Positions 1-11,684 of a stretch of DNA of 64,000 nt are shown piece by piece. The position numbers were made by a program, and so were the translations under genes. The notes under the pieces were generated by a model, which worked only from the letters and a program-made list of their open reading frames with translations, ran no database searches and had not been told where the DNA came from. This DNA is from Amia ocellicauda (taxonomy: Eukaryota > Chordata > Actinopteri > Amiiformes > Amiidae). How positions within the stretch are numbered: position 1 is the stretch's first letter; each line of letters opens with the position of its first letter. The stretch lies in NCBI RefSeq assembly GCF_036373705.1, contig NC_089860.1, forward strand, positions 36,796,921 to 36,860,920, written 5' to 3'.

Positions 1-1168
1 ACAATACAATCATACATCCATCTTCATAACCACTTATCCATGTGGGTCGAGGGGGACGCCAGAGCTGAACCCAGCAAACATAGTTCGCAAGGTGGGAATA
101 CACCCAGGATGGGACACCAGTCCATTGCTGGGCACACACACACACAGGACAAATTAGTGTGGCCAATCAACCTAACCAGCACATCTTTGGATGGGGGGAG
201 AACATACAAACTCCACACAGACAGACACCCTGAGCCGATACTCGAACCCAGGACCCCTGGAGCTGTGAGGCAGGAGCACTAACCACCACACCACCATGCC
301 ACCCTACAACCATACATAGAAAACGAAATCCTTAGATTATTAAAAACACTCCTTCCCTTTCTTACGATAATGAGACTCAAGACAGACATACAAACTAAAG
401 AGATCCCGTTTCCCTTCAGCTCCCTCCCTTTTCTCTTCATTCAGAGACCTTTAAGCCGTCCTTCCTTCGCCCCCTCCATGGCTTCCTTTAGAATCCAGTG
501 TCCACATAATAAGCAGTCCGTCTCATTCCGCCAGTGCAGCAAAGTCCAGGCACGGCACCCACAGAGCCACCAGTAAATACAGCGCTTATTTCCCACCCGC
601 ATCTTCTAACAGCCCGATAACTACGACATGCTCCAATACAACTCTCCACATTGCCAAGGCCGCGCCATTTGACTACAGCACGCAGGGGAGGCCCGAGCTG
701 TACCATGGCACTGTACTCTGCTTCCAGTCGCTCTCCTCGGAGCCCCCCGCCGACTATCCTGAATACATATAGCAATGTCCACTCAACTCTGGACAGTGCA
801 TCAAACTCCGTCTCGGGTCTCGGGTCTCGGGTCCCCATGATACACGGAAGGGGGGCGGCAACCACCGATTTCAACCTTTCCATACGGCAGGCTGCCGCAC
901 ACACCTGTCACTTCCACATCTCCCGATCTCTGAACTCTCTCTCAGCCCCTGCTTTTGAATCCGGGTCTCTCACGCAGAGGGGACGCCTCCCAATTCAAAA
1001 TCCAGTGTGTGTGCAGTTAGATGATTTCTTTAAATCAATAATTAGTTAAATACACACGTGTTAACGCAATCATGGAGGAAAACAATAAAATAACTAAGGC
1101 ACTTTTGCACAATCAAAATAATCAACACAACAACCAAAAAAAACAAAGCTCTGTTACCTCCTGTGACA
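1..1168. mobile_element. LTR-like insertion in B2-A1 intron, unit a (left-truncated by window)
   Basis: This is the right part of the 1.45-kb insertion that recurs in every second intron of the array. It ends ...CTCCTGTGACA before CTAG and resumed intron. It contains the tRNA-type SINE at 18-304. Confidence 0.6.
18..304 (-). mobile_element. tRNA-derived SINE nested in the LTR-like insertion
   Basis: On the minus strand it starts gtagggtggcatggtggtg and has an A-box-like tggttagtgctcc and a B-box-like gggttcgag. It then runs through the common fish segment ggagtttgtatgttctcccc and ends ggataagtggtta...gaagatgg. The 13-bp flanks at 5-17 (tacaatcatacat) and 305-317 (tacaaccatacat) differ at one base and look like a target-site duplication. 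The family name is not assigned. Confidence 0.75.
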
Positions 1169-1294
1169 CTAGCTTGGCTGGAGAGGAAAGCAGAAGACTC
1201 AGTGCGTTCAGGACTGTGACACCCTTTTGTGTGCGTCTGTCTGGTGTATGTCAGCTGTAATTGTGTGTCTCTGTGTGTGTCTGTCCATCCACAG

Positions 1295-4200
1295 GAGGAG
1301 CTCTGCACACTGCATGAGAGACTTAGTGAAGCCCTGGCGAAAGCGTATGTCATGGAGAGTCGGTGGGAAACCCTTCAATTTGACATGACTGAATTGCGGC
1401 TCACCCTGGAGAACGCAGAAGAGGACAGGAGCATAGTAAGGAGGGCAGGGCTGTATCCTTGCCATCATCATTTCACTGTATTTTAGGCCGTACAGAAGAT
1501 GTTGGTATATGCCACAATGTGTTTGAAGACTAGTATAGTCTTATACTACAGTTTTATGGACATTGTCCAACCCTAATGGTGAGAGAATCTCTCCTCACAG
1601 GCCCTCACACTCTCTATCTAACTCTGATTAAGCTCTTCTCGGTTGGAGCAAAAATCAAGTTGAGAGTTTTAACCCTGATATGTAATATAAAGGTCAAATC
1701 AGCTGTTTTGGAATCCAGCAGTGTGTGGAACGGGCCTGTTCCCTTGTGTTGCAGGAGCAGCAGAGACACAGGCAGGAGAAGATGGAGCTGGAGACTCGAG
1801 TCTGCGCTCTTCAGGACAAAGAGACGCTCAGGAAGGTGAGTATCGAAGGTGTCTGATGATTTTGGTGACACTGGACGGCCTGCCCGTCACTGACATCCCT
1901 TCTGTGTTCATAACTGGAGGGAGGTCTGTGTGTAATCCACACAGCCACCCATGTGTCCAGCGCAGCCCCGGGTTCCCACAGTTAAAGTTATTGTGTAAGA
2001 AAATAATAAACCAGGAAAAACATCACAAATGTTACAAGTTACCCCAAGGGCCTGGATCATTCTCAGTATAAATATAATAGCTTGGCTGGAGAGGAAAGCA
2101 GAAGACTCAGTGCATTCAGGACTGTGACACCCTTTTGTGTGCGTCTGTCTGGTGTATGTCAGCTGTAATTGTGTGTCTCCGTGTGTGTCTGTCCATCCAC
2201 AGGAGGAGCTCTGCACACTGCAAAAGAGCTGTGATGAAGCCCTGGAGACAGTGCGCGCCATGGAGGGTCAGCGGGAGACCCTGCTACGTCACATGGACGA
2301 ATTGCGGCTCACCCTGCAAAACGCAGAAGAGGACAGGAGCATAGTAAGGAGGGCAGGGCTGTATCCTTGCCATCATCATTTCACTGTATTTTAGGCCGTA
2401 CAGAAGATGTTGGTATATGCCACAATGTGTTTGAAGACTAGTATAGTCCTATACTATAGTTTTATGGACATTGTCCAACCCTAATGGCGAGAGAATCTCT
2501 CCTCACAGGCCCTCACACTCTCTATCTAACTCTGATTAAGCTCTTCTCGGTTGGAGCAAAAATCAAGTTGAGAGTTTTAACCCTGATATGTAATATAAAG
2601 GTCAAATCAGCTGTTTTGGAATCCAGCAGTGTGTGGAACAGGCCTGTTCTCTTGTGTTGCAGGAGCTGCAGAGACACAGGCAGGAGAAGATGGAGCTGGA
2701 GGCTCAAGTCTGCGGTCTTCAGGACAAAGAGACGCTCAGGAAGGTGAGTATCGAAGGTTTCTGGTGATTTTGGTGTGTCCAGCGCAGCCCCGGATTCCCA
2801 CAGTTAAAGTTATCGTGTAAGAAAACAAACCAGGAAAAACATCACAAATGTTACAAGTTACCTCAAGGGCCTGGATGATTCTCAATATAAATATAATAGT
2901 GTGACGGGGTGGGGTTGGGCAGAGGTCCCCGGCAGACAAGCGGGACCCTCCGTTTAATCCCACACGAAGCAACCTTCCATATAACTCCTGGGACTACGCC
3001 ACCTTTAGGTATATTATGTTGAGGGGAAACCCCTTACTATCCCAAGTAACATGCAGTTGCCCACAGAGCCACCATGGACATAATCAAATACACAATGTTT
3101 ATTCATGATACACATTGAGACCAGATCCACATTTGCCTCATTCAAAAGGGAAAACAAATACTTGATACTCAACGAAAACACACAAACAATACAACCACTT
3201 ATCCATGTGGGTCGAGGGGGACGCCAGAGCTGATCCCAGCAAACATAGTGCACAAGGTGGGAATACACCCAGGATGGGACACCAGTCCATCACTGGGCAC
3301 ACACACTCACAGGACAAATTAGTGTGGCCAATCAACCTAACCAGCACATCTTTGGATGGGGGGAGGAAACCCACACGGGTACGGGGAGAACATACAAACT
3401 CCACACAGACAGACACCCTGAGCCGATACTTGAACCCAGGAACCTTGGAGCTATGAGGCAGGAGCACTAACCACCGCACCACCATGCCACCCTACAGCCA
3501 TACATAGAAAACGAAATCCTTAGATTATTAAAAACACTCCTTCCCTTTCTTACGATAATGAGACTCAAGACAGACATACAAACTAAAGAGATCCCGTTTC
3601 CCTTCCGCTCCCTCCCTTTTCTCTTCATTCAGAGTCCTTTAAGCCGTCCTTCCTTCGCCCCCTCCATGGCTTCCTTTAGAATCCAGTGTCCACATAATAA
3701 GCAGTCCGTCTCATTCCGCCAGTGCAGCAAAGTCCAGGCACGGCACCCACAGAGCCACCAGTAAATACAGCGCTTATTTCCCACCCGCATCTTCTAACAG
3801 CCCGATAACTACGACATGCTCCAATACAACTCTCCACATTGCCAAGGCCGCGCCATTCGACTACAGCACGAAGGGGAGGCCCGAGCTGTACCATGGCACT
3901 GTACTCTGCTTCCAGTCGCTCTCCTCGGAGCCCCCCGCCGACTGTCCTGAATACATATAGCAATGTCTACTCAACTCTGGACAGTGCATCAAACTCCGTC
4001 TCGGGTCTCGGGTCCCCATGATACACGGAAGGGGGGCGGCAACCACCGATTTCAACCTTTCCATACGGCAGGCTGCCGCACACACCTGTCACTTCCACAT
4101 CTCCCGATCTCTGAACTCTCTCTCAGCCCCTCCTTTTGAATCCGGGGCTCTCACGCAGAGGGGACGCCTCCCAATTCAAAAACCAGTGTGTGTGCAGTTA

Positions 4201-7200
4201 GATGATTTCTTTAAATCAATAATTAGTTAAATACACACGTGTTAACGCAATCATGGAGGAAAACAATAAAATAACTAAGGCACTTTTGCGCAATCAAAAT
4301 AATCAACACAACAACCAAAAAAAACAAAGCCCTGTTACCTCCTGTGACACTAGCTTGGCTGGAGAGGAAAGCAGAAGACTCAGTGCATTCAGGACTGTGA
4401 CACCCTTTTGTGTGCGTCTGTCTGGTGTATGTCAGCTGTATGTGTGTGTCTGTCCATCCACAGGAGGAGCTCTGCACACTGCATGAGAGCCTTAGTGAAG
4501 CCCTGGCGAAAGAGTATGTCATGGAGGGTCGGTGGGAAACCCTGCAATTTGACATGACTGAATTGCGGCTCACCCTGGAAAACTCAGAAGAGGACAGGAG
4601 CATAGTAAGGAGGGCAGGGCTGTATCCTTGCCATCATCATTTCACTGTATTTTAGGCCGTACAGAAGATGTTGGTATATGCCACAATGTGTTTGAAGACT
4701 AGTATAGTCCTATACTACAGTTTTATGGACATTGTCCAACCCTAATGGCGAGAGAATCTCTCCTCACAGGCCCTCACACTCTCTATCTAACTCTGATTAA
4801 GCTCTTCTCGGTTGGAGCAAAAATCAAGTTGAGAGTTTTAACCCTGATATGTAATATAAAGGTCAAATCAGCTGTTTTGGAATCCAGCAGTGTGTGGAAC
4901 GGGCCTGTTCCCTTGTGTTGCAGGAGCAGCAGAGACACAGGCAGGAGAAGATGGAGCTGGAGACTCGAGTCTGCGCTCTTCAGGACAAAGAGACGCTCAG
5001 GAAGGTGAGTATCGAAGGTGTCTGATGATTTTGGTGACACTGGACGGCCTGCCCGTCACTGACATCCCTTCTGTGTTCATAACTGGAGGGAGGTCTGTGT
5101 GTAATCCACACAGCCACCCATGTGTCCAGCGCAGCCCCGGATTCCCACAGTTAAAGTTATTGTGTAAGAAAATACTAAACCAGGAAAAACATCACAAATG
5201 TTACAAGTTACCCCAAGGGCCTGGATCATTCTCAGTATAAATATAATAGCTTGGCTGGAGAGGAAAGCAGAAGACTCAGTGCATTCAGGACTGTGACACC
5301 CTTTTGTGTGCGTCTGTCTGGTGTATGTCAGCTGTAATTGTGTGTCTCCGTGTGTGTCTGTCCATCCACAGGAGGAGCTCTGCACACTGCAAAAGAGCTG
5401 TGATGAAGCCCTGGAGACAGTGCGCGCCATGGAGGGTCAGCGGGAGACCCTGCTACGTGAAATGGACGAATTGCGGCTCACCCTGCAAAACGCAGAAGAG
5501 GACAGGAGCATAGTAAGGAGGGCAGGGCTGTATCCTTGCCATCATCATTTCACTGTATTTTAGGCCGTACAGAAGATGTTGGTATATGCCACAATGTGTT
5601 TGAAGACTAGTATAGTCCTATACTATAGTTTTATGGACATTGTCCAACCCTAATGGCGAGAGAATCTCTCCTCACAGGCCCTCACACTCTCTATCTAACT
5701 CTGATTAAGCTCTTCTCGGTTGGAGCAAAAATCAAATTGATAGTTTTAACCCTGATATGTAATATAAAGGTCAAATCAGCCGTTTTGGAATCCAGCAGTG
5801 TGTGGAACGGGCCTGTTCTCTTGTGTTGCAGGATCTGCAGAGACACAGGCAGGAGAAGATGGAGCTGGAGGCTCAAGTCTGCGCTCATCAGGACAAAGAG
5901 ACGCTCAGGAGGGTGAGTACCGAAGGTTTCTGGTGATTTTGGTGTGTCCAGCGCAGCCCCGGATTCCCACAGTTAAAGTTATCGTGTAAGAAAACAAACT
6001 AGGAAAAACATCACAAATGTTACAAGTTACCTCAAGGGCCTGGATGATTCTCAGTATAAATATAATAGTGTGACGGGGTGGGGTTGAGCAGAGGTCCCCG
6101 GCAGACAAGCGGGACCCCCCGTTTAATCCCACACGAAGCAACCTTCCATATAACTCCTGGGACTACGCCACCTTTAGGTATATTATGTTGAGGGGAAACC
6201 CCTTACTATCCCAAGTAACATGCAGTTGCCCACAGAGCCACCATGGACAGAATCACATACACAATGTTTATTCATGATACACATTGAGACCAGATCCACA
6301 TTTGCCTCATTCAAAAGGGAAAACAAATACTTGATACTCAACGAAAACACACAAACAATACAACCACTTATCCATGTGGGTCGAGGGGGACGCCAGAGCT
6401 GATCCCAGCAAACATAGTGCACAAGGTGGGAATACACCCAGGATGGGACACCAGTCCATCACTGGGCACACACACTCACAGGACAAATTAGTGTGGCCAA
6501 TCAACCTAACCAGCACATCTTTGGATGGGGGGAGGAAACCCACACGGGTACGGGGAGAACATACAAACTCCACACAGACAGACACCCTGAGCCGATACTT
6601 GAACCCAGGAACCTTGGAGCTATGAGGCAGGAGCACTAACCACCGCACCACCATGCCACCCTACAACCATACATAGAAAACGAAATCCTTAGATTATTAA
6701 AAACACTCCTTCCCTTTCTTACGATAATGAGACTCAAGACAGACATACAAACTAAAGAGATCCCGTTTCCCTTCAGCTCCCTCCCTTTTCTCTTCATTCA
6801 GAGTCCTTTAAGCCGTCCTTCCTTCGCCCCCTCCATGGCTTCCTTTAGAATCCAGTGTCCACATAATAAGCAGTCCGTCTCATTCCGCCAGTGCAGCAAA
6901 GTCCAGGCACGGCACCCACAGAGCCACCAGTAAATACAGCGCTTATTTCCCACCCGCATCTTCTAACAGCCCGATAACTACGACATGCTCCAATACAACT
7001 GTCCACATTGCCAAGGCCGCGCCATTCGACTACAGCACGAAGGGGAGGCCCAAGCTGTACCACGGCACTGTACTCTGCTTCCAGTCGCTCTCCTCGGAGC
7101 CCCCCGCCGACTGTCCTGAATACATATAGCAATGTCCACTCAACTCTGGACAGTGCATCAAACTCCGTCTCGGGTCCCCATGATACACGGAAGGGGGGCG

Positions 7201-10200
7201 GCAACCACCGATTTCAACCTTTCCATACGGCAGGCTGCCGCACACACCTGTCACTTCCACATCTCCCGATCTCTGAACTCTCTCTCAGCCCCTCCTTTTG
7301 AATCCGGGGCTCTCACGCAGAGGGGACGCCTCCCAATTCAAAAACCAGTGTGTGTGCAGTTAGATGATTTCTTTAAATCAATAATTAGTTAAATACACAC
7401 GTGTTAACGCAATCATGGAGGAAAACAATAAAATAACTAAGGCACTTTTGCGCAATCAAAATAATCAACACAACAACCAAAAAAAACAAAGCCCTGTTAC
7501 CTCCTGTGACACTAGCTTGGCTGGAGAGGAAAGCAGAAGACTCAGTGCATTCAGGACTGTGACACCCTTTTGTGTGCGTCTGTCTGGTGTATGTCAGCTG
7601 TATGTGTGTGTCTGTCCATCCACAGGAGGAGCTCTGCACACTGCATGAGAGCCTTAGTGAAGCCCTGGCGAAAGAGTATGTCATGGAGGGTCGGTGGGAA
7701 ACCCTGCAATTTGACATGGACGAATTGCGGCTCACCCTGAAAGAAGAGGAAGAGGAGAAGTGTCAGGCCCTCAGGGATACTGCTTTGATGAGCATGGTAA
7801 GGAGGGCAGGGCTGTATCCTTGCCATCATCATTTCACTGTATTTTAGGCCGTACAGAAGATGTTGGTATATGCCACAATGTGTTTGAAGACTAGTATAGT
7901 CCTATACTATAGTTTTATGGACATTGTCCAACCCTAATGGCGAGAGAATCTCTCCTCACAGGCCCTCACACTCTCTATCTAACTCTGATTAAGCTCTTCT
8001 CGGTTGGAGCAAAAATCAAGTTGAGAGCTTTAACCCTGATATGTAATATAAAGGTCAAATCAGCTGTTTTGGAATCCAGCAGTGTGTGGAACGGGCCTGT
8101 TCTCTTGTGTTGCAGGAGCTGCAGAGACACAGGCAGGGGAAGATGGAGCTGGAGGCTCAAGTCTGCGCTCTTCAGGACAAAGAGACGCTCAGGAAGGTCA
8201 GTACCGAAGGTGTCTGGTGATTTTGGTGACACTGGACGGCCTGCCCGTCACTGACATCCCTTCTGTGTTTATAACTGGAGGGAGGTCTTTGTGTAATCCA
8301 CACAGCCACCCATGTGTCCAGCGCAGCCCCGGATTCCCACAGTTAAAGTTATTGTGTAAGAGAATAATAAACCAGGAATAACATCACAAATATTACAAGT
8401 TACCCCAAGGGCCTGGATGATTCTCCGTATAAATATAATAGCTTGGCTGGAGAGGAAAGCAGAAGACTCAGTGCATTCAGGACTGTGACACCCTTTTGTG
8501 TGCGTCTGTCTGGTGTATGTCAGCTTTAATTGTGTGTCTCCGTGTGTGTCTGTCCATCCACAGGAGGAGCTCTGCACACTGCAAAAGAGCTGTGATGAAG
8601 CCCTGGAGACAGTGCGCGCCATGGAGGGTCAGCGGGAGACCCTGCTACGTGACATGGACGAATTGCGGCTCACCCTGGAAGAAGAGGAAGAGGAGAAGTG
8701 TCAGGCTCTCAGGGATACTGCTTTGATGAGCATGGTAAGGAGGGCAGGGCTGTATCCTTGCCATCATCATTTCACTGTATTTTAGGCCGTACAGAAGATG
8801 TTGGTATATGCCACAATGTGTTTGAAGACTAGTATAGTCCTATACTATAGTTTTATGGACATTGTCCAACCCTAATGGCGAGAGAATCTCTCCTCACAGG
8901 CCCTCACACTCTCTAACTCTGATTAAGCTCTTCTCGGTTGGAGCAAAAATCAAGTTGAGAGCTTTAACCCTGATATGTAATATAAAGGTCAAATCAGCTG
9001 TTTTGGAATCCAGCAGTGTGTGGAACGGGCCTGTTCTCTTGTGTTGCAGGAGCTGAACAGACACAGGCAGGGGAAGATGGAGCTGGAGGCTCAAGTCTGC
9101 GCTCTTCAGGACAAAGAGACGCTCAGGAAGGTGAGTACCGAAGGTGTCTGGTGATTTTGGTGACACTGGACGGCCTGCCCGTAACTGACATCCCTTCTGT
9201 GTTTATAACTGGAGGGAGGTCTGTGTGTAATCCACACAGCCACCCATGTGTCCAGCGCAGCCCCGGATTCCCACAGTTAAAGTTATTGTGTAAGAGAATA
9301 ATAAACCAGGAAAAACATCACAAATGTTACAAGTTACCCCAAGGGCCTGGATGATTCTCCGTATAAATATAATAGCTTGGCTGGAGAGGAAAGCAGAAGA
9401 CTCAGTGCATTCAGGACTGTGACACCCTTTTGTGTGCGTCTGTCTGGTGTATGTCAGCTTTAATTGTGTGTCTCCGTGTGTGTCTGTCCATCCACAGGAG
9501 GAGCTCTGCACACTGCAAAAGAGCTGTGATGAAGCCCTGGAGACAGTGCGCGCCATGGAGGGTCAGCGGGAGACCCTGCTACGTGACATGGACGAATTGC
9601 GGCTCACCCTGGAAGAAGAGGAAGAGGAGAAGTGTCAGGCTCTCAGGGATACTGCTTTGATGAGCATGGTAAGGAGGGCAGGGCTGTATCCTTGCCATCA
9701 TCATTTCACTGTATTTTAGGCCGTACAGAAGATGTTGGTATATGCCACAATGTGTTTGAAGACTAGTATAGTCCTATACTATAGTTTTATGGACATTGTC
9801 CAACCCTAATGGCGAGAGAATCTCTCCTCACAGGCCCTCACACTCTCTATCTAACTCTGATTAAGCTCTTCTCGGTTGGAGCAAAAATCAAGTTGAGAGT
9901 TTTAACCCTGATATGTAATATAAAGGTCAAATCAGCTGTTTTGGAATCCAGCAGTGTGTGGAACGGGCCTGTTCTCTTGTGTTGCAGGAGCTGAAGAGAC
10001 ACAGGCAGGGGAAGATGGAGCTGGAGGCTCAAGTCTGCGCTCTTCAGGAAAAAGAGACGCTCAGGAAGGTGAGTACCGAAGGTGTCTGGTGATTTTGGTG
10101 ACACTGGACGGCCTGCCCGTCACTGACATCCCTTCTGCATTTATAACTGGAGGGAGGTCTGTGTGTAATCCACACAGCCACCCATGTGTCCAGCGCAGCC

Positions 10201-11618
10201 CCGGATTCCCACAGTTAAAGTTATTGTGTAAGAGAATAATAAACCAGGAAAAACATCACAAATGTTACAAGTTACCCCAAGGGCCTGGATGATTCTCCGT
10301 ATAAATATAATAGCTTGGCTGGAGAGGAAAGCAGAAGACTCAGTGCATTCAGGACTGTGACACCCTTTTGTGTGCGTCTGTCTGGTGTATGTCAGCTTTA
10401 ATTGTGTGTCTCCGTGTGTGTCTGTCCATCCACAGGAGGAGCTCTGCACACTGCAAAAGAGCTGTGATGAAGCCCTGGAGACAGTGCGCGCCATGGAGGG
10501 TCAACGGGAGACCCTGCTACGTGACATGGACGAATTGCGGCTCACCCTGCAAAACGCAGAAGAGGACAGGAGCATAGTAAGGAGGGCAGGGCTGTGTCCT
10601 TGCCAACATCTTTTCACTGTATTTTAGGTCGTTCAGAAGATGTTGGTATATGCCACAATGTGTTTGATGACTAGTATAGTCCTATACTATAGTTTTATGG
10701 ACATTGTCCAACCCTAATGGTGAGAGAATCTCTCCTCACAGGCCTTCACACTCTCTATCTAACTCTGATTAAGCTCTTCTCGGTTGGAGCAAAAATCAAG
10801 TTGAGAGTTTTAACCCTGATATGTAATATAAAGGTCAAATCAGCTGTTTTGGAATCCAGCAGTGTGTGGAACGGGTCTGTTCTCTTGTGTTGCAGGAGCT
10901 GCAGAGACACAGGCAGGAGAAGATGGAGCTGGAGGCTCAAGTCTGCGCTCTTCAGGACAAAGAGACGCTCAGGAAGGTGAGTATCGAAGGTGTCTGGTGA
11001 TTTTGGTGACACTGGACAGCCTGCCCGTCACTGACATCCCTTCTGTGTTCATAACTGGAGGGAGGTCTGTGTGTAATCCACACAGCCACCCATGTGTCCA
11101 GCGCAGCCCCGGATTCCCACAGTTAAAGTTATTGTGTAAGAAAATAATAAACCAGGAAATACATCACAAATGTTATAAGTTACCCCAAGGGCCTGGATGA
11201 TTCTCAGTATAAATATAATAGCTTGGCTGGAGAGGAAAGCAGAAGACTCAGTGTGTTCATGGAGGGTCAGTTGGAGACCATGCAATATGAGATGGACGAA
11301 TTGCGGGTCATGCTGCAGGAGCAGCAGGCTGATGCCTACTGGGAAGCTGCTGACATGAGCAGGGTTAGGAGAGAAACCCTGATTTTCCTGACAGTCCTAC
11401 CCCACTGTAATGGACCAGCCCGTTTCTGAGCCTTTTTTAATCGAGTTGACTGAGCGTTCACACTTCAACAACTGTCCTATTTTTCTATTCTGTAGGAGCA
11501 GAGCAGCGATGAGGAGAGTGCGACGGGAGAGTGGTGGGAGAGAAGGAAGGCAAGCTTTTGCCAACAGAAACATGGCGAGGCCTTCCAAGTGCTCAATATG
11601 CAGGGGTCAAATGCCTGA
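1295..11618 (+). CDS. Coiled-coil exon-array gene, copy 1 (3' part only)
   Basis: This is the paralogue of the gene at 23.8-39.0 kb; its 5' exons lie before the window. A exons: 1295-1435, 2203-2343, 4464-4604, 5372-5512, 7626-7796, 8564-8734, 9498-9668, 10436-10576. The three between 7626 and 9668 are the 57-codon form with a Glu-rich C-terminal extension ending ALMSM. B exons: 1755-1835, 2663-2743, 4924-5004, 5832-5912, 8116-8196, 9050-9130, 9988-10068, 10896-10976. The terminal exon is 11496-11618, 41 codons with stop TGA at 11616-11618. It encodes an acidic start (EQSSDEES), a Trp pair and a polar tail ending QGSNA. All exons are phase 0 and open. The B exon ending at 8196 has donor GTCAGT where its paralogues have GTGAGT. 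Function is unknown; the peptide predicts a long coiled coil. Confidence 0.7.
2900..4349. mobile_element. LTR-like insertion in B2-A1 intron, unit b
   Basis: The sequence starts TGTGACGGGG and ends TGTGACA. The paralogous intron at 5248 reads straight across (aatataatagcttggctgg), giving an empty site with TAG on both sides. TG...CA ends and no coding capacity suggest a solo LTR, but no internal element was seen and the duplicated target is short and imperfect. It contains a nested SINE from about 3195 to 3492. Confidence 0.6.
6069..7511. mobile_element. LTR-like insertion in B2-A1 intron, unit c
   Basis: This copy of the 1.45-kb insertion has the same ends and nested SINE (about 6364-6661) as unit b. 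It is slightly shorter because the short tandem tctcgggtctcggg tract near 7170 is contracted. Confidence 0.6.
11222..11369 (+). pseudogene. Relict A exon without splice acceptor (copy 1)
   Basis: From the ATGGAGGGTCAG at 11259 this segment matches the second half of an A exon and stays open to a weak donor, GTTAGG, at 11370. The first half of the exon and its pyrimidine-rich acceptor are missing. Intron sequence (cttggctggagaggaaagca...) runs straight into the exon through a short shared CAGTG. No upstream AG gives the phase-0 entry that the preceding B exon needs. The B exon at 10896-10976 can instead join the terminal exon at 11496 in frame, so this exon is probably skipped. Confidence 0.6.
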
Positions 11619-11684
11619 TCGCTTACATTAATTTTTTGGGGAGACATTAACACTTTACAATAGATCACCCAAATTAATTTTATA

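Larger units (their letters stand above)
1..11495 (+). repeat. Exon-bearing higher-order tandem array, copy 1
   Basis: The basic unit is an A-B exon pair of about 0.91-0.94 kb with its introns. Two pair types, A1-B1 and A2-B2, alternate, and with a 1.45-kb insertion they form a unit of about 3.17 kb. The A1 exons start at 1295, 4464 and 7626, so the spacing is 3169 and 3162 bp. At the 3' end two extra 0.94-kb pairs (A exons at 8564 and 9498) have been added without the insertion. Introns and exons are both nearly identical between units, so amplification or gene conversion is recent. Confidence 0.9.

Noticed and set aside
488..904. Minus-strand open frames of 95-140 codons that recur in each insertion unit
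   Set aside because: They lie in the LTR-like insertion, have no recognisable domain, and vary in frame between units.
1908..2261. Minus-strand frames opposite the A exons
   Set aside because: They cross splice sites of the plus-strand exons and repeat only because the array repeats.
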